Positions 10,963 to 20,863 are shown, counted from the first letter of the stretch. The stretch is DNA of 64,000 nucleotides from Aureimonas sp. Leaf427 (GCF_001425485.1 NZ_LMQW01000008.1:2663-66662), one strand, 5' to 3'. A program made the numbers and translations. The notes: generated by a model not told the origin, from the letters alone.

Positions 10963-13900
10963 GGGTGCAAAATTGGTAGACTCTAAGAAAGAGACACAAA
11001 TCGGTCTGCCCGACGGCTCCAATTTAGCCGTTGGAGCCGTCGGGGGTATTTTTTCGGGAGTTATGGACTATTCAGTTCCTGGAAATTTGGGGGCGAAGTG
11101 GGGTCTTTTTGCCGGCGGGTTATTAGGTCTTACGGACATAATATCTGCTGCGCGCCGCGGTGAAGAGGGCAAGCACGAGGTAGCAATCCAATCCTTTGGA
11201 CTGGGGGCTGGTCTAGCGGCAGGTTACTACGGTGGACTGGCCGGTGCCTACGTTGGCTCTATTGCGCCAGGTCCTGGGAATATCACGGGAGCCGTGTTGG
11301 GCTTTGGGTTTGGTCTCGCATCCGGATTCTACGGAGAGAACTACACTGAAAGGTTTTTGAAATCGGTGCTAGAAAATGCCGAAGAGCGAAGTTACCCTTG
11401 GACGCTTGATCCCCTATCGAATACTGGTGACCTGAATCCCTATAGACGTTTCGATGCCGAACTTGGGTGGGTTAATAGCGGCTACACTGGCGCCAATACC
11501 GGCCTCGACACGCCGTCTGAACGGCGGTTGATAAACTCAGGTGCTGACGCCCGTGCGATCGATGGAATGTCGGTTCCTGGCTTTGGTGGCCGGCCAACAT
11601 CAGGCACCGCAGCTGGCGCACCAGGCATGATTGTGCCGACAATACCGGAGCCTGCCACACCTAAATCGCCCCTTACTCCGTCCTTTGAATACGAACTCCA
11701 ACGCTTACGTGATGCCGTTCAGAAGCAAAATGAGCAGGTAAGGCAGGAGAACGAGAGGAAGCGCGCGGAATACGCCGCGCAATTGGAAGAGCATGCGCGC
11801 CAAGTACAGGCGGTCAACGAGCAGAACGAGCGCGCGCGTCAGGATTACGAGCGCCAGTTACAGGCAGCAAACGAACAGAACGAGCGCGCGCGCCAGGACT
11901 ATGCTCGTGAGCAGAGGCGCCAGAATGATATTGCTTTTATTACAGGGTGGAAGTCCTCGAGGGATGGTGATCGACAGCGGAGGGCAGAGGAGGAGCGTCG
12001 GGCAGATGATTTAGCTCGCCAGAACAATCTCAATCGTCAGAAGCAAGAGCAGGCGCAACGCTCTGCTGCTACTGCAGCTCGAGCAGAGGCGGAACACCGC
12101 CAGCGGGTTAAAGCAGCAGCTTCGGCGGAAGCCGCGCGCAAGGCGGAAATTGCACGTCCTACGGAGGTATTTGGTGGATATTATAAGAAGGAGGTAGAAA
12201 CTCCGATCGGCATCAAATATGGTACTGAGGTTTTGGGACCTTTTCTTCCGACTCCTCCTCGGGTTATTGACCCCTCGATTCCTATGAGTCCTGTTCTTCT
12301 CGACATTTCGGGGCAGGGAACGAAACTCGATTCACTGAATACATCGCTGAACTTCAGCGATATGGATGGTGACGGATTCAAGAGCCGGACGGCTTGGGTT
12401 GAGCAGGGAACGGGCGTTCTATTTATCGATGCGGATGGGGACGGCACGAGAAGCCGATCCAAAGAGTACGTTTTTACGGAATGGGAGCCAGGTGCTGACT
12501 CGGATCTTGAAGCGATCCGCAGAGTTTTCGATACCAATAACAACAATCAGTTGGACGCCGGTGACACACGCTGGAGCGAGTTCAAGGTTGAGGTCGATGG
12601 CGTGGTTCGGACGCTTTCCGAACTCGGCATTACGTCAATCAATCTGATCGCGTCCGGCAGCGGCCAGGCCTTCGAAGACGGCTCCGCCATCACAGGCACC
12701 ACAACATTCACTCGCGCTGACGGAACGACGGGCGAGGTGGCCGACGCGACGCTGATGGCGGAAGACCAGAGCTACGTCATCCAGGATGCGACGGTGACCG
12801 GAGCGGGCGGCACGAAAGTCCGGACGATTAACGGCTACAACAAGGACGGCAGTCTGGGGTTCACGACCCAACAGACGGTCAGCGCCGACGGTCTGTCTCG
12901 AACGACGCGGTTTGATGAGGATGGCGACGGGATCGTCGATCGCTCGCAGACCGACGTTCGATCGGTGACGGCCGGCGTTGCCAAGCGGATCGTGACAAAC
13001 ATCAATGCCGATGGCACGAGCCGTGATCGCACGACGACCCAGACCAGCGCAGATCGTCAGACGATCACGACCCAAATCGACCAGAATGGCGATGGTGTCG
13101 ATGATCAGGTGCAGGTTTTTGCGCGCAACGCCAACGGTTCCTCGACCACCACGACGACGGCTCGGAGCATCAATGGCGCGATTCTGTCCAAGTACGTGAC
13201 GGAGAGTTCCGCGGACGGCCTCGTCAAAAACTTTCGCACGGATGCCAACGGCGACGGCACATTCGAGCTGGCCACGACCGAGACGACGACGATCGCCAGC
13301 GACGGAGCACGAAGCGAGACATCCGAATTCCGGGGTGCCAACGGCAACCTTCTTCGACAGCAGGTTATCTCGACGAGCGCGGATGCCCGTTCGAAAACCG
13401 TGCAGAACGACCTGAACGGTGACGGCGTCTTCGAAACGCGTGAGACGAACGATGTAAGTGAAGGCACGAATGGCGAAGCGGTCAATAAGCTGGCGCTTTA
13501 TGGGAAGAACGGAACTCTTCTCAGCGGTGCCACGACCAGCACATCGAAGGATGGTCTCTCCAAGACTGTCGCCGTGGACGCGAATGGCGATGGCCTTGTC
13601 GATGTCACCACATCCAATAGCAAGACGGTTTCAACAGGCATCATCACGGAGGTCTCGCGCTCACGCAGCCGCGATGGGACAACTCTGGCCCAAGCTACGA
13701 CGATCACAAGCGCCGATCGAAAGAAGATATCGGTATCGGTCGACGCGAACGGAGACGGGTCTGATGATCAGCGGAAGCTGACGGAGGTTGACGCTGCCGG
13801 AATCACCACCGTCACCAGCTTCTCCTACGCTCCCAAAGGCCGCCTGCTGGCAAGCACATGGCAGCAGACGAGTGCGGATGGAATGGCATCTACCACAAAG

Positions 13901-16900
13901 GTTGATCTCAATGGCGATCAGATTTTCGATCTTATCACCACGGACGTCACCACCATCGACGCCGATGGGGGCCGCACGCGTTCGATCGACATCACGAGCG
14001 CGGACGGCTCGCGGATAGCCAAGGCTCGAGAGACCGTGTCGGCCGATGGTCTTGTCGTCACATCCAGCAATGACCAGGACGCAGACGGCCAGCTTGACAC
14101 GACGAGCGTCAACTCCGTCAAACTGGGGTCCGATGGCGGCCGCACAGCGACCGCCATGGTCATGAGCGCAGACGGAACCCTTCTGTCTAAGACGACAACG
14201 ATCATCAATCGGGCTCGGACCGTTTCTACGACCACCTATGACAAGGATGGCGACGGAAAGACCGATGTTGAAGAGGTCGCCAATCTTTACGGTGATGGCA
14301 ACCAGAACACATACACATACGAATATGCTGCATCAGGAGCGCTCATCAGCAGTGAGCTGACCTACGTATCGAAGGACGGGCTCGTTAGCATTACAAGCCA
14401 GGACTTGGATGGAGATGGCCTTTTTGACAGCACGACCGCGAAGGCTACGACGCTGAACAGCGATGGAAGCCGTACGACGAGTGTCGTGGTTTCTGCCGCG
14501 TCCTCTACGAAAAAGCTGCTTGGACAGACGACAAGTACCGTTTCCGGCAATGGCTTGCGTATCGATACGAAGAGCGATCGAGACGGAGACGGCATCTACG
14601 AATCAAGAGTCGTCGAGGTAGTGTCCCTTGCAGACGATGGTTCGATGACCAAGACCAGCACATCGCTGGCTGCCAACGGCGTTTGGCGAGGTCGAAGTGT
14701 TGTCACAACCTCCGCATCAGGACTCTCGCGCACGAGCCAGTATGATTTGGACGGCAACGGCTCCTTCGATCGCGTGGTATCCGAAACGTCGGAGACCAAC
14801 GCCGATGGATCCACCGGGAGCACCCTGACGGCCTCTGGTGGCTCCGGCGCGACGATCAGAACAGAGAAGGTCACACAAGCGGCTGACAAACGGACACGGA
14901 CGGCTCAGATCGACAAGGACGGTGACGGCTCCATCGATCAGTCGACCCAGACCCAAATTGCCGACGACGGCGCGTCGACGTCGACGTATAAAACGTTGGT
15001 TCAGGGGATATTGCGGTCCGAATATCGTGAGACGTCGAGTGCCGACGGGCTCAGCGTCGATACGCGGGTTGATATTGACGGCGACGGCTACATCGATCGA
15101 TCGACCAAGTCGAAAAGAACGCTTGGTGCCGATGGCAGCAGTTCGAACGTCTGGAGCGAATATGGTGCTGATCGCGCTTTAAAGAGTCAGATCATCACCT
15201 ACACAAGCGCGAATAAACTCTCATCACGTACGGACTGGTCTACGAACGGAATTCTCACACATTCTTTCACATCAGACTCTTCTACAGCTGCAAACGGTGA
15301 CATTGTCAAAATCTCGACTTATCTAAAGGCGGACGGAACCGTCGAGAGTGTCTCCACGAAAACTGCTCGAGAGGGAGGCCGCTCCGTTGAATCTCTGCTG
15401 GATGAAGACGGCGATGCCGTTGTCGATTTCCGCACTTTGTCTACAGTCTCAAGCGATGGAACGGAGACCACGCTAACAAGTGGCAGGAAATCCAGCCTGA
15501 CGGCCGATGCCCTATACAGCATCACATCGGCAAATGGCCTTTCATCAGAAGATCGTTTTGTCTGGCAGGATACTTCAGGCGGTACGAGCTCTGAAATCAC
15601 GAAGTTCAGCACCAAGTCTAGTTCAGTTCTCAATTCTGACGGCTCGGTCTCTACGACGACAGAGAATAGTGAACGGGTCAACAGAGCGTCGGAATTGACG
15701 CTGATCGAGCGTTCTTTAAGCCAGAAGTCCGGCAACGGATTATCTGTAACCACTCAGTTTGATCTCGACGGCAACGGAACTTATGAGAAGTCGCTATCGG
15801 ACGTTACCCAACTGCCGGAAACGGGTTACACGACGAGAACTGTAAGCGAATATCTCGGCACTACACTTGTTAAACAGAAGACCAAGTCGACCTCGACGAA
15901 TGGGTTGATATCGACGACGGAGTGGAATTTTAGCGGACCGGTGGCTCTCGTACAAAAATCGACGGCCTCGACCTCATACGGGACCGCTGGTGAGACGTCA
16001 TCCGTCGTCAGCAACACTCGATCTGACGGCACCCTGATTTCGAAGTATGTCACGTCGACCAGCGCAGACGGAAGCTACGCAACAGCTCTTGAGGATCACG
16101 ACGGATCCGGTGTTTGGGATTGGAAGCGAACATCGAGCGTGGAAACGCTCGCTGATGGTTCGTCGGTTGTCACACAAAAGCGATTGACGCTGAATGACGG
16201 CCTCATGGATAGCACCGTAACCACTACGACGTCAGCCGGTCGTTTCACATCGATCGCGAAGGATGCTGATGGAGACGGACGTCTCGACCAGCTTCAGATC
16301 GGCGTCGTTAATGTTGATGGATCGTCAACAACGACAACGACCGACTACACACTACAGGGAGCCGCCTCCAGCATCAGTGTCAGCACCCGGAGTGCGAACG
16401 GATTGAACGAAGCCGTATCGTGGGATTTCGACGCGAACGGAACCGTCGATCAGCAACGAAGTGTCAGCCGCATAAATTATGCCGATGGATCCTCGCTATT
16501 GAGTGTTCGGGATTTTACAGGAGCCAAGACTATTAATTCTGCCTCCACGTTTGTCAGCGGAGACGGGAGACATTCGACAGTTTCTACAGATACGGACGGC
16601 GACGGAGACATTGATCGCATAGAGACGATTACCAAAGCACTCGACGGCTCTCTTGTATCGAGGGTAGCGAACAATGATGAGGGTCGCAGTGCTCAGTCCT
16701 TGCTGACAGGTAGCATATACTTTCGTAAGGCGATTTCGGTCTCTATGTTAACCGAGACAAGTTCTGATGGCTTAACCTCCGTCATGCGATCCGACTACGA
16801 TGGAGACGGTTTCTTCGAGAATGTGGAAACGACACAAACTCAGATTGACGGATCTCTCATCACGACAATTGTTGAGAAAAATTCGAGCAATGCGATTACA

Positions 16901-19096
16901 GCGACCGGGACGGTCTTAAGAAGTGCAGATGGCATTACAACAACTCTCCGTAAGGACGAAGGAAATAACGGATCAATTGATCGCGTAGAGGTGTCGAAGG
17001 CACGCATTGATGGATCTGTCCGACATACAGCCACCGATTATAACAGTTCAGGGACGATACTGCAGACGGTCGTCACGGATGTGAGCGCGGATGGTAAGGC
17101 GGCATCGGTCTACGCGATTACCGATGGCATAGCCTCTGGAAGCGCCACTGGCAGCGGAGTTCGATTTGTCATTGATGGCTGGGTCAACAGTTCGATCTCC
17201 GGGAGCGATGGGAGCGACCTGATCTATAGTGGCGGTGGTTCAGATAGGATTTCTGGCGGTGCAGGCAACGATATCATCAGAGGCGGTGCAGGATCAGATA
17301 TCATTGACGGGCAAGGCGGCTACGACACGGCGGATTATAGTGACAAGACCACGTCTGTTGTGGCGCGGCTGAGTCATGAAAGGGGCGTGACTGTAACTGT
17401 CAATGGAGTAGCGGAGGATACTCTTTATAATATTGAGTCATTGATCGGCGGATCCGCATCTGACACGCTGTCCGGAAGCATACTGAATAACGAACTTTAT
17501 GGTGGCGCCGGAGATGATATTCTCTATGGCGCAGAGGGGTTTGACTTGCTCGACGGTGGTGTCGGATCTGACAACATGAAGGGGGGTATTGGGGACGACG
17601 TTTACGTGGTTGGAGAAACAGGAGATGTGGTCACCGAATATACGGGCGAAGGAATAGACGCGGTGAGGTCATCGATTTCCTACGTCTTAGGAAATAATGT
17701 TGAGAATCTTACCCTGACAGGCGGACAGAAAACGAATGGAACCGGTAACGCGCTTTCGAACACGATAAAGGGAAATGCAGCGGATAATTCGCTCTCTGGA
17801 GGATCCGGTGACGACTACCTCTATGCGGGGGCTGGAAACGACGTTCTCGATGGCGGGTCCGGTGTTGACGAAATGCAGGGTGGGGCTGGGGACGATATAT
17901 TTATTGTCGACAATACAGGCGACAAGATCGTTGAATGGTCGGACGAAGGCGTGGACTTGGTTCGTTCCAACGTAGCTTTTACGCTTGGTAATAATATTGA
18001 GAACCTTACTCTAATCGGCGCTAATTCGATTAACGGAACGGGTAACGAGCTCAATAACGACATCAGAGGCAATACGGGAAGTAACACCCTTAATGGTGGG
18101 GCTGGCGATGACGTTTTAACAGATGACGCCGGTAACGACTCGTTGTTTGGAGGATTAGGAGCAGATATTATTTCTGGTGGTGCTGGAAATGATTATCTTG
18201 ATGGTGGGGTGGGCGTCGATAAGCTAACCGGCGGCATTGGTAACGACACATATATCGTTGATGACATAGGAGATGTCGTCATTGAATATACCAACGAAGG
18301 AACTGATACGGTTGTCTCTTCGGTTGCCTTCTCACTGGGCTATGCGACCGAGAACCTAACGCTTTCGGGCAGCGCCGATATCAACGGTGTTGGAAACAAC
18401 CTTGATAATCGATTGATAGGGAACTCCGCTCGAAACACCTTAAGCGGTGGCAATGGAAATGATTGGATGTCTGGTGGTAGCGGAGTGGATATTCTTGATG
18501 GTGGAGCTGGGGTAGACACTGCAGACTATAGTGAAAAGACCGTTTCGATCCGTGTTACTCTGAATGCGTCATCAAAGGTTGACGTATTTGTTGGCGGCAT
18601 TGCTGAGGATAGCATATCGAATTTTGAAACGATCGTAAGCGGCAGTGCGGCAGATATCCTTGTTGGCGATAATCTCTTTAATACCCTCATTGGACAGGGA
18701 GGCGGAGATACTTTGGATGGTAGAGGTGGTGACGACCGGCTCGTCGGTGGATCGGGAAATGACAATTTGACCGGCGGGATAGGAAAAGACGTCTACGTGT
18801 TCGATGCCGATCTCAACGGCTCTTCGAACGTTGACGTGATCACTGATTTCAATATCTCAGACGATGGTTTTGAGTTGAAATCTTCTGTTTTCAGAGGGCT
18901 TGCGGTCGGCACCCTTCAGGCATCACAGTTCTCGTTGGATGGGATCTTTTCATCGGGGGCCCCCGGCGTCTTCTATGAAGCCGGGACGGGTAATTTGTAT
19001 TTTGATGCAGATGGATCCGGCGGGGGATCAAGTGTTCAGTTTGCGAAGACCACTTCGAACCTCGCTATAACTGCGAACCACTTCCGGATCGTCTGA
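10955..19096 (+). CDS. Giant RTX protein B with glycine-zipper N-terminus (putative secreted toxin or adhesin)
   Basis: 2713 residues. Order of domains: Gly/Ala-rich hydrophobic segments at about 24-130 resembling glycine zippers of membrane-inserting toxins; a linker; a charged coiled coil at about 245-400 with a tandem NEQNERARQDY repeat; an EF-hand-like module at about 440-570 (DMDGDG, DADGDG, FDTNNNNQLDAGD, RWSEF); about 25 56-residue repeats with DxDGDG loops (to about 2050); then blocks of GGxGxDxL RTX nonapeptides (about 2085-2620) alternating with YVLGNNVENLTL-type beta segments; and a C-terminal part with DVITDF and NHFRIV, like type I secretion signals. It overlaps the membrane gene upstream by 8 bp and is followed by a hairpin. 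RTX repeats fold on Ca2+ outside the cell. Toxin, bacteriocin and adhesin are all possible. Confidence 0.85.
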   Translation: MNEGAKLVDSKKETQIGLPDGSNLAVGAVGGIFSGVMDYSVPGNLGAKWGLFAGGLLGLTDIISAARRGEEGKHEVAIQSFGLGAGLAAGYYGGLAGAYVGSIAPGPGNITGAVLGFGFGLASGFYGENYTERFLKSVLENAEERSYPWTLDPLSNTGDLNPYRRFDAELGWVNSGYTGANTGLDTPSERRLINSGADARAIDGMSVPGFGGRPTSGTAAGAPGMIVPTIPEPATPKSPLTPSFEYELQRLRDAVQKQNEQVRQENERKRAEYAAQLEEHARQVQAVNEQNERARQDYERQLQAANEQNERARQDYAREQRRQNDIAFITGWKSSRDGDRQRRAEEERRADDLARQNNLNRQKQEQAQRSAATAARAEAEHRQRVKAAASAEAARKAEIARPTEVFGGYYKKEVETPIGIKYGTEVLGPFLPTPPRVIDPSIPMSPVLLDISGQGTKLDSLNTSLNFSDMDGDGFKSRTAWVEQGTGVLFIDADGDGTRSRSKEYVFTEWEPGADSDLEAIRRVFDTNNNNQLDAGDTRWSEFKVEVDGVVRTLSELGITSINLIASGSGQAFEDGSAITGTTTFTRADGTTGEVADATLMAEDQSYVIQDATVTGAGGTKVRTINGYNKDGSLGFTTQQTVSADGLSRTTRFDEDGDGIVDRSQTDVRSVTAGVAKRIVTNINADGTSRDRTTTQTSADRQTITTQIDQNGDGVDDQVQVFARNANGSSTTTTTARSINGAILSKYVTESSADGLVKNFRTDANGDGTFELATTETTTIASDGARSETSEFRGANGNLLRQQVISTSADARSKTVQNDLNGDGVFETRETNDVSEGTNGEAVNKLALYGKNGTLLSGATTSTSKDGLSKTVAVDANGDGLVDVTTSNSKTVSTGIITEVSRSRSRDGTTLAQATTITSADRKKISVSVDANGDGSDDQRKLTEVDAAGITTVTSFSYAPKGRLLASTWQQTSADGMASTTKVDLNGDQIFDLITTDVTTIDADGGRTRSIDITSADGSRIAKARETVSADGLVVTSSNDQDADGQLDTTSVNSVKLGSDGGRTATAMVMSADGTLLSKTTTIINRARTVSTTTYDKDGDGKTDVEEVANLYGDGNQNTYTYEYAASGALISSELTYVSKDGLVSITSQDLDGDGLFDSTTAKATTLNSDGSRTTSVVVSAASSTKKLLGQTTSTVSGNGLRIDTKSDRDGDGIYESRVVEVVSLADDGSMTKTSTSLAANGVWRGRSVVTTSASGLSRTSQYDLDGNGSFDRVVSETSETNADGSTGSTLTASGGSGATIRTEKVTQAADKRTRTAQIDKDGDGSIDQSTQTQIADDGASTSTYKTLVQGILRSEYRETSSADGLSVDTRVDIDGDGYIDRSTKSKRTLGADGSSSNVWSEYGADRALKSQIITYTSANKLSSRTDWSTNGILTHSFTSDSSTAANGDIVKISTYLKADGTVESVSTKTAREGGRSVESLLDEDGDAVVDFRTLSTVSSDGTETTLTSGRKSSLTADALYSITSANGLSSEDRFVWQDTSGGTSSEITKFSTKSSSVLNSDGSVSTTTENSERVNRASELTLIERSLSQKSGNGLSVTTQFDLDGNGTYEKSLSDVTQLPETGYTTRTVSEYLGTTLVKQKTKSTSTNGLISTTEWNFSGPVALVQKSTASTSYGTAGETSSVVSNTRSDGTLISKYVTSTSADGSYATALEDHDGSGVWDWKRTSSVETLADGSSVVTQKRLTLNDGLMDSTVTTTTSAGRFTSIAKDADGDGRLDQLQIGVVNVDGSSTTTTTDYTLQGAASSISVSTRSANGLNEAVSWDFDANGTVDQQRSVSRINYADGSSLLSVRDFTGAKTINSASTFVSGDGRHSTVSTDTDGDGDIDRIETITKALDGSLVSRVANNDEGRSAQSLLTGSIYFRKAISVSMLTETSSDGLTSVMRSDYDGDGFFENVETTQTQIDGSLITTIVEKNSSNAITATGTVLRSADGITTTLRKDEGNNGSIDRVEVSKARIDGSVRHTATDYNSSGTILQTVVTDVSADGKAASVYAITDGIASGSATGSGVRFVIDGWVNSSISGSDGSDLIYSGGGSDRISGGAGNDIIRGGAGSDIIDGQGGYDTADYSDKTTSVVARLSHERGVTVTVNGVAEDTLYNIESLIGGSASDTLSGSILNNELYGGAGDDILYGAEGFDLLDGGVGSDNMKGGIGDDVYVVGETGDVVTEYTGEGIDAVRSSISYVLGNNVENLTLTGGQKTNGTGNALSNTIKGNAADNSLSGGSGDDYLYAGAGNDVLDGGSGVDEMQGGAGDDIFIVDNTGDKIVEWSDEGVDLVRSNVAFTLGNNIENLTLIGANSINGTGNELNNDIRGNTGSNTLNGGAGDDVLTDDAGNDSLFGGLGADIISGGAGNDYLDGGVGVDKLTGGIGNDTYIVDDIGDVVIEYTNEGTDTVVSSVAFSLGYATENLTLSGSADINGVGNNLDNRLIGNSARNTLSGGNGNDWMSGGSGVDILDGGAGVDTADYSEKTVSIRVTLNASSKVDVFVGGIAEDSISNFETIVSGSAADILVGDNLFNTLIGQGGGDTLDGRGGDDRLVGGSGNDNLTGGIGKDVYVFDADLNGSSNVDVITDFNISDDGFELKSSVFRGLAVGTLQASQFSLDGIFSSGAPGVFYEAGTGNLYFDADGSGGGSSVQFAKTTSNLAITANHFRIV
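12870..17110 (+). repeat. About 25 tandem 56-residue repeats in protein B
   Basis: Same consensus and spacing as the array at 745-5000 (ADGL..., DxDGDGxxD/E, NADGS...). The first units match the first units of protein A in order and wording (for example DRSQTDVRSV followed by KRIV in both), so the arrays come from duplication of one gene rather than independent expansion. Confidence 0.8.
17200..18800 (+). repeat. RTX nonapeptide repeat blocks
   Basis: Repeated GGxGxDxLxGGxGxD motifs (for example GGAGNDIIRGGAGSDIIDG) occur in several blocks at about 17230-17320, 17490-17600, 17790-17890, 18090-18240, 18440-18510 and 18700-18790. They are separated by sequences that read ENLTL and VNGTGN-like. 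This is the calcium-binding beta-roll of type I secreted proteins. Confidence 0.9.
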
Positions 19097-19109
19097 ATAT
19101 TTTAGACGT

Positions 19110-19136
19110 CGGCGGAGCCCCGAATGGGCTCCGCCG
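19110..19136 (+). terminator. Hairpin after giant RTX gene
   Basis: A perfect 11-bp GC-rich stem (CGGCGGAGCCC / GGGCTCCGCCG) with loop CGAAT starts 14 nt after the stop. No long T-tract follows. It is probably the end of the secretion operon. Confidence 0.65.
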
Positions 19137-19234
19137 ATTGGTGGGCTCGGTCATTGGATCGGTTGAGAAATCCGATACCGCGTGAAAGCGGAAGGACCGC
19201 TTCGGCGTGCGCAGCTCCCTTCTTTTTGTCTCTT

Positions 19235-19256
19235 AAACGACCGTTTTCGCGACAAT
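19235..19256 (+). promoter_or_regulatory. Motif shared with the second resolvase promoter region
   Basis: AAACGACCGTTTTCGCGACA lies about 107 bp before the resolvase start. A near copy (AAACGACCGTTTTCCGGACA) forms half of a palindrome about 118 bp before the resolvase at 59219. It may be part of a resolution (res) site or an operator. Confidence 0.4.
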
Positions 19257-19347
19257 CCCAGTGCTCACAACCGGCCTCAGGAAAACCAGACTGCGCGCTG
19301 TCGTAGATCCGTGTTGCATAATCACCATCCTTAGATGATGATCAGAC

Positions 19348-19929
19348 ATGAGTTCTGCGACAAAGCTTGGCTATGCCCGGGTCTCCACCGAAGACCAGCG
19401 CCTCGACCTCCAACGCGATGCGCTGCTAGCCGCCGGATGCAGCCGCATCTTCGAGGACAAAATATCAGGAGCACGAACGATCCGGCCCGGTCTCGACCAG
19501 GTGCTCTCTCATCTGCGCGCTGGCGATACGCTCGTCATCTGGCGCCTTGATCGCCTTGGGCGAACGACCCATCAGCTCGTCGGTCTGCTCGAGCAATTCG
19601 AACGGGATGGCATCAAGCTGCAATCGCTTCAGGACGGGATCGACCCTTCCACCGCGCTTGGACGCGCCATGCTCCAGATCGGCGCGGTCTTTGCGGAGAT
19701 GGAACGCAACCTCATCCGCGAGCGGACGAAGGCAGGGCTGTCGGCGGCCCGTGCCAGAGGACGGCTCGGTGGACGCAAGCCGAAGATGGATGCGGCCATG
19801 CTCGACACGGCCAGGCGCCTGATGAAGGATCCCGATCTCACCATGGCGGGAATCGCCGAGCGGCTCGGCGTCAATCGGTCAACCCTCTACCGAGCGCTCG
19901 ATCGCAAGACGACGGGGCAGACCAAGTAG
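19348..19929 (+). CDS. Serine recombinase (resolvase/invertase family)
   Basis: 193 residues, the normal length of small serine resolvases. The catalytic N-terminal domain begins LGYARVSTEDQ with the nucleophile Ser13, followed by the conserved RLDRLGR and IRERTKAGL regions. The C-terminal DNA-binding domain has a helix-turn-helix (MAGIAERLGVNRSTLYRAL). It cuts and rejoins DNA through a phosphoserine link, usually at res sites. An HNH-type gene starts 60 nt downstream; the same pair recurs at 59219-60222. No transposase lies beside it, so it could belong to a degraded transposon or act in multimer resolution. Confidence 0.92.
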   Translation: MSSATKLGYARVSTEDQRLDLQRDALLAAGCSRIFEDKISGARTIRPGLDQVLSHLRAGDTLVIWRLDRLGRTTHQLVGLLEQFERDGIKLQSLQDGIDPSTALGRAMLQIGAVFAEMERNLIRERTKAGLSAARARGRLGGRKPKMDAAMLDTARRLMKDPDLTMAGIAERLGVNRSTLYRALDRKTTGQTK

Positions 19930-19989
19930 GGCAAGGCGGCTTGGCCGGTGCAGACTGGCAAGACAGGGAACGGGGGAAGCGGGAGGACC

Positions 19990-20427
19990 ATGCCGATCAA
20001 GCCGGAGCTGCGTGGGTTCTATCCGATCGACTGGCGCGAGCTCTCCCATTCGGTTCGCTTTCGCCGGGCCAAGGGCGCCTGTGAACGCTGCGGTCGCCCA
20101 CACGGCAGGATCGTCTGCGTTCTGGCGGACGGCCGCTGGTTCGATGAGGACCGTAGCCAATGGCGCGATGGGCGGGGCAAGCGCGTTCGCACGAACATCG
20201 GCGCTCCCGCAGAGTTACCCGAAGGCTTTGGTCATCGCTCAACGAAGGTCGTGATCGCCTGTGCTCATCTGAATCACGACGTCGCCGACAACGCGGGGGG
20301 CAATCTCGCCGCGCTCTGCCAGCGCTGTCACATGATCCATGATCGGCCGCATCATCTCGCCCGACGCCGCATCACCTACCTCATGCGGCGCGCGATCGGA
20401 GACCTGTTTGCCGGGCCATACCGGTAG
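19990..20427 (+). CDS. HNH-type zinc-binding protein (copy 1)
   Basis: 145 residues from the ATG at 19990, which has GGGAGG just upstream; an in-frame start at 19948 is less likely because the second copy begins at the same MPI. It contains CERCGRPHG near residue 31 and AHLNHD...NLAALCQRCHMIHD near 100-120, the C-x2-C / H-N-H / C-x2-C arrangement of HNH nuclease folds. The N-terminal FYPIDWREL and C-terminal RRAIGDLFAGPY are shared with the copy at 59797-60222. Activity is not established; it may be a nuclease or a structural zinc protein. Its position after a resolvase in both copies suggests the two work as a unit. Confidence 0.75.
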   Translation: MPIKPELRGFYPIDWRELSHSVRFRRAKGACERCGRPHGRIVCVLADGRWFDEDRSQWRDGRGKRVRTNIGAPAELPEGFGHRSTKVVIACAHLNHDVADNAGGNLAALCQRCHMIHDRPHHLARRRITYLMRRAIGDLFAGPYR

Positions 20428-20582
20428 CGGCCAGCTCGAAACCGCGGCCTACGCCTTCATCGAGAAGAGCGTGGGCAACGACCGTTCAGGTCCTCCATGG
20501 CCTTCCACCTTGCTCATGACCGTGGTCAGACGGTATGCGCTCGCTTGGCAAAACGACGACGCGAACCACCTAGGAGCCGGAC

Positions 20583-20858
20583 GTGAACAACAGTGATATC
20601 GCGGTCCTGGTGGCCGAGCAGCATTCCATGTCGAAGGCTGACGCCAAGGCGATCGTCGAGACCGTCTTCGCAGCCCTATCGGACGCAGCAGCGCGCGATG
20701 AGGAAGTCTCCATCAACGGGTTCGGAAAGTTCAAGGTGAAGGAAAGCGGACCTCGCGAAGGGCGCAATCCCTCCACGGGTGAGACCATTCAGATCGCGGC
20801 ATCCAAGAGGCTGGGCTTTGTCGTGGCCAAAGCGTTGAAGGATCGCCTGAAGGGCTGA
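20583..20858 (+). CDS. HU-family DNA-binding protein
   Basis: 91 residues with a GTG start preceded by TAGGAGCC. The HU/IHF fold is clear: an N-terminal helical dimerisation part (DIAVLVAEQHSMSKADAKAIVETVFAAL), the beta-arm signature GFGKFKVKESGPREGRNPSTGE and the closing KALKDRL. HU proteins bend and compact DNA and assist recombination. A plasmid-borne copy next to a serine recombinase could act as its accessory factor or as a nucleoid protein for the replicon. It is followed after 5 nt by an unknown gene. Confidence 0.93.
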   Translation: MNNSDIAVLVAEQHSMSKADAKAIVETVFAALSDAAARDEEVSINGFGKFKVKESGPREGRNPSTGETIQIAASKRLGFVVAKALKDRLKG

Positions 20859-20863
20859 TCGCG

